DNA of 64,000 bases from JAADHI01 sp964451325 (GTDB taxonomy: Bacteria > Nitrospirota > Nitrospiria > SBBL01 > JAADHI01): assembly GCA_964451325.1 (NCBI GenBank), contig CAYVHO010000015.1:11105-75104 (forward strand), in the 5' to 3' direction. The translations under genes were made by a program, and so were the position numbers. Positions 58,309-64,000 of this stretch are shown piece by piece. The notes beneath the pieces were generated by a model that worked only from the letters and a program-made list of their open reading frames with translations, had not been told where the DNA came from and did not search any database. Every line of letters starts with the position of its first letter. Position 1 is the first letter of the stretch.

Positions 58309-60669
58309 CTAAAAAACCTCTAACCAGTCAATAATCCCACCCGGCCCTGAATGACCAAACTCCACAACAAACCAGCCGATATCCGCCTGATCTGCGCTGT
58401 TGGCTCGTCGCATCGTGATCTGATTAGAAGCCAGATCCATCGTGACGGAGCCGACACCAATGATGTCATCGCCGTTGTAGGGAGAACGACCCATGTTCTG
58501 TCCCCCGACGGCTTGTACCGATGCAAAAGCCACAGATCGTGTGATGTCAACGGTGGTAATGGGAACAACTTGAGTTGTGCTATTTCCAGAGGGCATGTTC
58601 GTTTCATCCAAATACCAAAGTTCCGCGTGCTGACGACCGAAGAAGAAGTTCACAGAAACATCAGCGATATAGCTCAAGGGTATGCCTCCGTAGGTCACGC
58701 TCAAGACATCTTCGTCCCCACTGTTTATGTTGCTTTCTCCAACAGTAATACCGACTAAGAGTTTTCGGCTGGCACCTCCTCCAAGCACATGGGGCCAGGT
58801 GAGTGTGTTGGTATTGCTTGCTCTATTATTGCTTTGTGCGTCATAGAGGATGGGCACGGCAGTACTGTTAGGCGCGACAGAAGCAAGGATATGAACTGTT
58901 TGTAATGAGAAACTGTTATGGGTTTGCGTCATCGAATTTGGGCCTGAAGTTGGGACTGGTTTTGTGCTCATGGATGCGCTTGTGCCATTTCCAGAATTTT
59001 GCCAACCTTGGGTTTGTCCAAGACCAGGGGTATAGGTGCCATTGAGTCTGCTTCCAACGACATCCACGACCCAGGCATTATTTGTAAGGGGGGTGATATT
59101 ACTTGTAATTGTTGGGCTAAAGGAGAAGGCAATAGAATTTCTTTCAACTGCTTCCGGCAGACCCGCTGCGGCTTCTTCGAGAGAGATAGCCCCTGCATTG
59201 GCGACGTTTACGGAGCCATTGAAAGTCACGACAATGTTAGATCCGCCTACAGGGAAATTTTGGCTGCCGTGTTGCACGGTCGTGTTATTTAGCTGCACGG
59301 CCTGCCAGACAATTTCAGAAATGGGGTCAGAACTTCCAGAAATACTGCGATCAATCGTAATGGTTGTGGCGTTGATCAGCCGGGCGCGCAGCATTCTTCG
59401 TCCGACATCTGCGCCTGAGCCGTTGGTGCGATAGCCCGCCAGTACAAAGGTTTTGGCCGTGTCCATCGGGGTGGGCAAAGTGATGTTGACCGATAAACTT
59501 GCGGGGCCATTCCCTGTGAGGGATGTTGTGCCGCGTTGCACAAAAATATCAGCTGGATTTGTAAATTCGATGACCTGCCACCAGATGATATGGTTTCCAT
59601 TGACATTGTTAACCCTAAACTGAAGATTGTCTGCTGCAGTGAGATCTCCTACAATGGGATCATCCTGACTCCAGATTTGATCGCCAATGGCGGGTGTTTT
59701 TGACCAAGTGACAAAAGCCTGATTCAATGATGCGATCGGTGTTGCAAGCGGTACGTTGAGCACGGTGCTGGTTTGATTGAGTGATCCGCGCTGAACACGC
59801 ACACCGGAGGAAAATCCAACCACAGACCAGTGAATGGTGATGGGGACTGGGCTGGCTTCGTTGGTGACACGGACAAATTCGAGGGTGGTGGTGCTTGCAA
59901 TACGTCCCCGAAGCATGGAACCCACGGGTCGATTGCTGTTATGTCTTGTATTGAACATGAGGAAAGACTGGCGCATGTTAATGGCCGTGGGGATTATAAT
60001 CGTGAGTGCGCCGTTTGTCGTACTGGTCGCAATGCCGCTTTGAACTGTGGCCCCTGGGCCGGAAGATTGGGAAACCCCGGATTCGATGACACGCTGGGCG
60101 ATCGTTGGTGCACCTGCGACCGTCGCGATCGATTGAATGAGGCATTGATTCTGGGTGACGGGTATTGCGAAGCCATGGGCTGATGCAGTGCTTCCGTTTA
60201 CGCCGCGTTGCACGTCGGGCAAGCAGGGTGTGCCAAAGGGCGCACAGTCTGCGGCTAGCGTTGATGTTTTGCCGTAGTCGATTTCTTCTGATTCGATGGT
60301 GACCCTGCCGTGGGGTGCATAACCCGCGATTGAAACCATGGGAATGATTGAATCCCCACCGGCAATGGCAGCGGAAAGTGTGCTGGATGCTGGATTATAG
60401 GACGTGCCGGTCGTGGCATAAGTGCCCGCGCCGAGGGCATCATTGTAGCTCAGCAGATTACAGTCTGTGCCGCTGCCCAGCCCGTAGAGGGCACGTTCTA
60501 TCCCTGATTCGGCGATATATTGTGCCTGTACGGCTCTTATTTGATTCACGGTTGAAAAATTCTCCGTCCCGACCATTGAAACCAAAGCCTGTCCCATGAC
60601 CGCGATCATGAGCATCATGACGACAACAGCGATGATTGAAAATCCTTTTTCATGGGATAAAATAGCCAT
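58309..60669 (-). CDS. Very large PilX-like minor pilin with repeated modules
   Basis: 786 aa. N-terminus KGFSIIAVVVMMLMIAVMGQ with a prepilin site G^F; position +5 is Ala, not Glu, as in many PilX-like proteins. PilX N region: QAQYIAESGIERALYGLG. A Thr/Ser/Asn-rich body contains about three modules of roughly 105 residues (about 205-530) with repeated elements 'V..G....T.....V..P', 'RGRIA/RARLI', and 'I.W.VV.F' (IHWSVVGF, IIWWQVIEF, IVWQAVQL). The C-terminal 150 residues include QITMRRANSADQADIGWFVVEF. PilX proteins are about 200 aa; this one is four times longer, suggesting a tip adhesin (inference). It lies between the minor pilins and pilM. Confidence 0.8.
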   Translation of the reverse strand: MAILSHEKGFSIIAVVVMMLMIAVMGQALVSMVGTENFSTVNQIRAVQAQYIAESGIERALYGLGSGTDCNLLSYNDALGAGTYATTGTSYNPASSTLSAAIAGGDSIIPMVSIAGYAPHGRVTIESEEIDYGKTSTLAADCAPFGTPCLPDVQRGVNGSTASAHGFAIPVTQNQCLIQSIATVAGAPTIAQRVIESGVSQSSGPGATVQSGIATSTTNGALTIIIPTAINMRQSFLMFNTRHNSNRPVGSMLRGRIASTTTLEFVRVTNEASPVPITIHWSVVGFSSGVRVQRGSLNQTSTVLNVPLATPIASLNQAFVTWSKTPAIGDQIWSQDDPIVGDLTAADNLQFRVNNVNGNHIIWWQVIEFTNPADIFVQRGTTSLTGNGPASLSVNITLPTPMDTAKTFVLAGYRTNGSGADVGRRMLRARLINATTITIDRSISGSSDPISEIVWQAVQLNNTTVQHGSQNFPVGGSNIVVTFNGSVNVANAGAISLEEAAAGLPEAVERNSIAFSFSPTITSNITPLTNNAWVVDVVGSRLNGTYTPGLGQTQGWQNSGNGTSASMSTKPVPTSGPNSMTQTHNSFSLQTVHILASVAPNSTAVPILYDAQSNNRASNTNTLTWPHVLGGGASRKLLVGITVGESNINSGDEDVLSVTYGGIPLSYIADVSVNFFFGRQHAELWYLDETNMPSGNSTTQVVPITTVDITRSVAFASVQAVGGQNMGRSPYNGDDIIGVGSVTMDLASNQITMRRANSADQADIGWFVVEFGHSGPGGIIDWLEVF

Positions 60670-60682
60670 TTGGGGATAGACC

Positions 60683-61222
60683 CTAAACTCCTATTAAATT
60701 ACGTAGCGTCACTTCCGAATCGAGATTGACGGTTTCTCCATTTTCAGTGACTGAAAGCTGCAATCTAAGCCTTCGCACACTTGCGACGGTATTGCAGGCG
60801 ATCGCGAAGTTGAGGGCGTCGTAACAAGTCACGGTGAATCCAGAGATGTTCACCGCTAAGTCATTGGGGGTAAGAATCGCACCGCAGTCGCATGCGCGAC
60901 ATTCTTCCAAGACGGAACCGTTTAAATTGAAGGTGAAATTCAGATTGTCCACTGTCTCAAAACTCAGACAACTTGTCGTCGAATTGACCGAGATATTCGG
61001 GGTATTGCTGGCCAAACGCTGTGTGTTTCTCAGTTCACGTACCATTTTATCCATTGCAAAACGAGCGATTTTAAGTACATTTTTACGGCTGCTGATTTCG
61101 CGCCATGCAATGCCTGTTTCAATGAGCGGCGTGGTAATCAATATCCCGATGGTACTGAGGATGACAATGACAAGCACCATCTCAATCAGTGTTGTCCCTT
61201 TTTCATTCTTTATCCGTCTCAT
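60683..61222 (-). CDS. Type IV minor pilin, PilW-like
   Basis: 179 aa. Prepilin site KG^TTLIEMVLVIVILS, with Thr at +1 instead of Phe but Glu at +5. The N-helix is followed by SSRKNVLKIARFAMDKMVRELRNTQ, as in PilW/GspJ-like minor pilins. Four Cys may form disulfides. Assigned to the group by position and motif. Confidence 0.82.
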   Translation of the reverse strand: MRRIKNEKGTTLIEMVLVIVILSTIGILITTPLIETGIAWREISSRKNVLKIARFAMDKMVRELRNTQRLASNTPNISVNSTTSCLSFETVDNLNFTFNLNGSVLEECRACDCGAILTPNDLAVNISGFTVTCYDALNFAIACNTVASVRRLRLQLSVTENGETVNLDSEVTLRNLIGV

Positions 61223-61225
61223 GAT

Positions 61226-61747
61226 TTAAAACACATGGTTTGAAAAAACACTCACCAATTGCGCTTGATCGTTGGTAGACCAGGCGATATTGACGGAGAC
61301 CCTTTTGTAATCCGTTGGGCCTGCGACACAAGTATTGAGTCCCGCTGAATTGACATAACAAACTGTTGCGCGCTGCGTAAAAAAAGGAAAAACCGTCATG
61401 GATACACCCTGAGAATCCTGCGGAGGGGTATTCCCAATGAGGGCTAAATTATTGAAGTCATCGATGTCATCGTAATTGGCGCGATTTTCAGCGCCGTCCG
61501 CTCCGATGACTGAAGCGACGACCGTTCCTGAGCAGGCGACGGATGTGGTCGAGGTTTCATCCCAACACTTGGATCGGACTTCTTCCATAAGATCCTGTGC
61601 GAGGATCGTCGCCACAGAAAGATTGTGGGCGTAAGCACTGTCTTGCGCGGCTTGGGTGACGTAAGTCAGCACGCCGGTGAGTCCGATTGCTAATAAAAGG
61701 ACCACCAAGATAACCTCGACTAATGTAAATCCCCGATGATTCGACAT
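61226..61747 (-). CDS. pilV: Type IV minor pilin, PilV-like
   Basis: 173 aa. Prepilin site HRG^FTLVEVILVVLLLAIGL. Then AHNLSVATILAQDLMEEVRSKCW, as in PilV/GspI-like pilins. Separated from pilW by 3 bp and from the FimT-like gene by 5 bp. Confidence 0.85.
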   Translation of the reverse strand: MSNHRGFTLVEVILVVLLLAIGLTGVLTYVTQAAQDSAYAHNLSVATILAQDLMEEVRSKCWDETSTTSVACSGTVVASVIGADGAENRANYDDIDDFNNLALIGNTPPQDSQGVSMTVFPFFTQRATVCYVNSAGLNTCVAGPTDYKRVSVNIAWSTNDQAQLVSVFSNHVF

Positions 61748-61752
61748 AGGCT

Positions 61753-62262
61753 TTAATTCACTTGTATCATCCCTGTGTTGGGTACAATGGTGATGGTTTT
61801 TATCACCGTCCCTGTGGCCAGAAGGTCAATGGTATTGCTGCCTACTCCGATGGAAGCGCCGTTTCCATCAAAGGGGCGACCAATGGAGTCAAACTGGCTT
61901 TTGGGAGGTGTGCCCCCTAGTGTCGTGCTCAGCGTGACGCCCTTAAAATCTCCGGTCATATTGACGATGTAGGGTCCGCCCGTCATGGGTGAGGTAATGG
62001 TCGTACCGCTTCCACCATTGTCTTGGAATACACGGTAGGAGCTTGATGTGGTCACCTCGATGCCATGACGGATGCGCTGTGTATTGGCCAGGTTTTGGGC
62101 ATAATGCAGGTCCGCAGCGAGCTTTTGTGCGGCAACTGCTGCGCGATGGCCTGTGAGATCCCCCGGGACGATCATTGTGGCGCTCAAAATTGCGAGCATC
62201 ACGATGACCAAGGTGATTTCAACCAGAGTAAAGCCTTTTTGCCCCTTTAAGTGCATTGTCAC
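61753..62262 (-). CDS. Type IV pseudopilin, FimT/GspH-like
   Basis: 169 aa. Starts at GTG 62262 or ATG 62256; neither has a clear ribosome site. Prepilin site KG^FTLVEITLVIVMLAIL and RAAVAAQKLAADLHYAQNLANTQR, typical of FimT/GspH. Ends in a Gly/Thr-rich beta domain. Confidence 0.85.
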   Translation of the reverse strand: MTMHLKGQKGFTLVEITLVIVMLAILSATMIVPGDLTGHRAAVAAQKLAADLHYAQNLANTQRIRHGIEVTTSSSYRVFQDNGGSGTTITSPMTGGPYIVNMTGDFKGVTLSTTLGGTPPKSQFDSIGRPFDGNGASIGVGSNTIDLLATGTVIKTITIVPNTGMIQVN

Positions 62263-62268
62263 AGCGAA

Positions 62269-62709
62269 TTAGGGGCCGCTGATGGTCAAAGGGTCTGTAT
62301 TTCCAGCACCACAGGTGATGGCCCATGTGGCATTTGCGGGCGGATTCCCTGGCGCTAATCCGACCCATTGTCCCGTGCCACAAATGCCAGAGGTCGCGGT
62401 GAGCGTTGAGGGAATGGGTGTGGAGACCAAACTATCCAAATAGACTTGTGTTGCATTCGAGGTGGTTGCGGTGCCGATGACATCGGTGCTTGCTGGCGCG
62501 GTGTCACCTTGGCGGACGAGTTGTTGGCCAAAACGCATCCCCAATGCGCTCCTTAAAGCCCCAACATAAGCCATGTTGTTTGCAGCTTGTGCATCCGTTT
62601 GCAGGTTGATATAGGCTGGAACCGCTGCCCCCGCAATAATCCCGAGAATCACGATGACCACAATCATTTCGACTAGGGTAAACCCTTTTTGATTTTTAAT
62701 ATTTTTCAT
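62269..62709 (-). CDS. pilA: Major type IV pilin
   Basis: 146 aa. Short leader NIKNQKG^FTLVEMIVVIVILGIIAG with Glu at +5. AYVGALRSALGMRF follows the N-helix. A likely disulfide loop: Cys in SGICGTGQ and in AITCGAGN near the C-terminus. Preceded by AAGGAGAAG. It is small, like the pilins of many delta-type bacteria. It is the likely filament subunit, though with several pilins present this is by motif and position. Confidence 0.9.
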   Translation of the reverse strand: MKNIKNQKGFTLVEMIVVIVILGIIAGAAVPAYINLQTDAQAANNMAYVGALRSALGMRFGQQLVRQGDTAPASTDVIGTATTSNATQVYLDSLVSTPIPSTLTATSGICGTGQWVGLAPGNPPANATWAITCGAGNTDPLTISGP

Positions 62710-62873
62710 TTTTTTCTTCTCCTTTATGGATTACGCATTGACTTACAGGAATGTTCTTGCTGTCATTGGGTAGTACTAGGTTGACAAAAAACTGGCCTGT
62801 TGCAGATCGCAGGTCCAGCCTTCGGTGCCCGCCCGGTGGTGTCCTGGTCTTGGTTTGGGTTTTCGATTGCATC

Positions 62874-63950
62874 CTATCCTCCCTTAAATACCGAAGCCAT
62901 GTTCCACCAGGGCATGAAGATGGCCAAAGCCAGAAATAAAATAGCCGCGCCAATGATTACCAGCAGAATAGGCTCGATGGATTTGGAGAGATTTCGAATG
63001 GCGGTGTCCACGTCTCGGTCGTAATATTCCGAAACCTTTTCCATCATTTCGTCCATTTGACCCGTTTGTTCCCCAATCGCGACCATTTGAGTAATGGTCG
63101 CTGGAAAGACACGACTCATCTTCATGGGTTCCACAAGACCTCGGCCTTCTCTGGCCCCATCACGAATTGTATTCACCACACGGGCGATGACTTTGTTTCC
63201 GGTCGTGGTTGAAACAATTTCGAGGGATTGCAGTATAGGCAGGCCGCTTCGGTTCAATATGCCGAAGATTCGGGCGAACCGGGATAAAGCAACTTTTAAA
63301 AAAATTTCTCCAAAGACAGGCAACTTTAGTTTAATTCCATCCCACAAAAATGCCCCTGAATCCGTTTGCACATAACGTCGAAGACCATAGACACAGGCTG
63401 CGATCAAGGCTGCGATGAGTAGTCCGTAGTCTTGAACGACATTGTTTAAGCCGATTAAAATTCGTGTGGGGAGGGGCAGGGTCGCGTTAAATTGGTCGTA
63501 AAAAGAAGTCAGTTTTGGCAGCACAACGGTGACGAGTATGCCAAAGGCGATCAAGAGCAATGCGACGACGATCTGAGGGTAGAGGGTGGCCGATCTGATT
63601 CTTCCACGTGTCTCTTCTTCATATTCTCCGAGTGTTGCCAGGCGATAGAGAATTTCGTCCAAAACTCCGCTGGCCTCTCCGGCGCGCACGAGATTGATAA
63701 AGAGATAGGAAAAGACATCAGGGTGTTTTTCGAGTGCATCGGAAAAGGCGCTGCCCCCTTCGACATCTTTTCGAATCTGTAGAATCACCTCTCTTAGCTT
63801 TGCATTGCTGGATTGTTCAATTAAGGCGTCGAAGCTTGTCAGGATGGGAACCCCCGCGCCAATCAAGGTCGCCAGTTGGAGGGTAAAGGTAATCATTTCA
63901 TTGGGACGAATTCGTCGAAATCTGTGTCGGAATTTTGTAAAGTGGATCAC
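62874..63950 (-). CDS. pilC: Type IV pilus inner-membrane platform protein
   Basis: 358 aa from GTG 63950; an in-frame stop lies 21 bp upstream, so the window shows the complete gene. Two GspF domains: FTLQLATLIGAGVPILTSFDAL, GGSAFSDALEKHPDVFSYLFINLVRAGEASG and the second LSRFARIFGILNRSGLPILQSLEIV, FPATITQMVAIGEQTGQMDEMMEKVSEYYDRDVD; three TM helices. The N-terminal roughly 50 residues common in PilC are missing. No pilB or pilT is in view; they may lie upstream, beyond the window edge. Confidence 0.95.
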   Translation of the reverse strand: MIHFTKFRHRFRRIRPNEMITFTLQLATLIGAGVPILTSFDALIEQSSNAKLREVILQIRKDVEGGSAFSDALEKHPDVFSYLFINLVRAGEASGVLDEILYRLATLGEYEEETRGRIRSATLYPQIVVALLLIAFGILVTVVLPKLTSFYDQFNATLPLPTRILIGLNNVVQDYGLLIAALIAACVYGLRRYVQTDSGAFLWDGIKLKLPVFGEIFLKVALSRFARIFGILNRSGLPILQSLEIVSTTTGNKVIARVVNTIRDGAREGRGLVEPMKMSRVFPATITQMVAIGEQTGQMDEMMEKVSEYYDRDVDTAIRNLSKSIEPILLVIIGAAILFLALAIFMPWWNMASVFKGG

Positions 63951-64000
63951 TACTGTCCCGTTAAATTATCGAATAAATTCAATTGGTTAGGCATGTGGCA

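Noticed and set aside
62800..62830. A sigma54-type promoter upstream of pilA
   Set aside because: A TGGACC..CTGCA sequence exists on the minus strand but the GG-GC distance is 11, not 10, bp, and the -24 box is poor. Not called.

Overview
The window is bacterial chromosome from a Gram-negative, rod-type envelope organism: it carries a secretin-based type IVa pilus locus (pilC, pilA, minor pilins, pilMNOPQ), several lipoproteins with lipobox signals, and an RND/MMPL exporter. Housekeeping genes (rpsF-ssb-rpsR, trp operon, typA, htpG, fusA, tex) look ordinary. Gene content (CHASE2, caspase-like and WD40 proteins, FG-GAP and LamG lipoproteins, many toxin-antitoxin pairs, a REP-type Y1 transposase) suggests a deltaproteobacterium-like or candidate-phylum lineage, but I cannot name the taxon. 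I saw no rRNA, tRNA, CRISPR array or prophage.

Layout. 1-13.3 kb (minus strand): a large repeat-rich lipoprotein, a LytTR regulator, and a tight operon that reads DUF4384 lipoprotein > CHASE2-coiled coil-sigma54-type AAA-HTH protein > WD40/caspase lipoprotein > exported Ig-like/TM protein > FG-GAP lipoprotein. This operon is headed by a textbook -24/-12 (sigma54) promoter, with a strong palindrome about 150 bp upstream of the predicted transcription start. I regard this as the best candidate for an undescribed system in the window: a membrane-bound one-component sigma54-type regulator that appears to control its own operon, which encodes a surface caspase-like protease.

13.6-19.1 kb (plus): a hypothetical gene, VanZ-like, ComF-like, rpsF-ssb-rpsR, a gamma-carbonic-anhydrase-like protein, an SDR and a TPR protein. 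19.1-26.4 kb (plus): a complete trp operon E-G-(68-aa orf)-D-C-(hicA-hicB)-F-B-A, with a toxin-antitoxin pair and an unknown small gene inside it.

26.4-32.3 kb: an accessory island between the convergent trpA and typA genes: a KAP-family membrane NTPase, hicBA, a Y1 (RAYT) transposase with 17-bp terminal inverted repeats, remnants, and a Phd/ParE pair. A second, diverged 3' end of typA and of trpA lie on either side of the transposase, in the order expected from a tandem duplication whose junction is at the transposase.

32.3-49.5 kb: typA, a histidine kinase with a REC-DUF4388 partner, a pentapeptide-repeat protein, GNAT, htpG, a DUF4143-type ATPase, yaeQ, fusA, higBA, hicBA, a membrane-anchored unknown and tex. 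49.6-54.3 kb (minus): crcB, a methyltransferase, a ChaN-PDZ lipoprotein and an MMPL exporter interrupted by a one-base frameshift in a homopolymer. 54.4-63.9 kb (minus): pilus locus, including an unusually large (786 aa) PilX-like protein with a repeated module.
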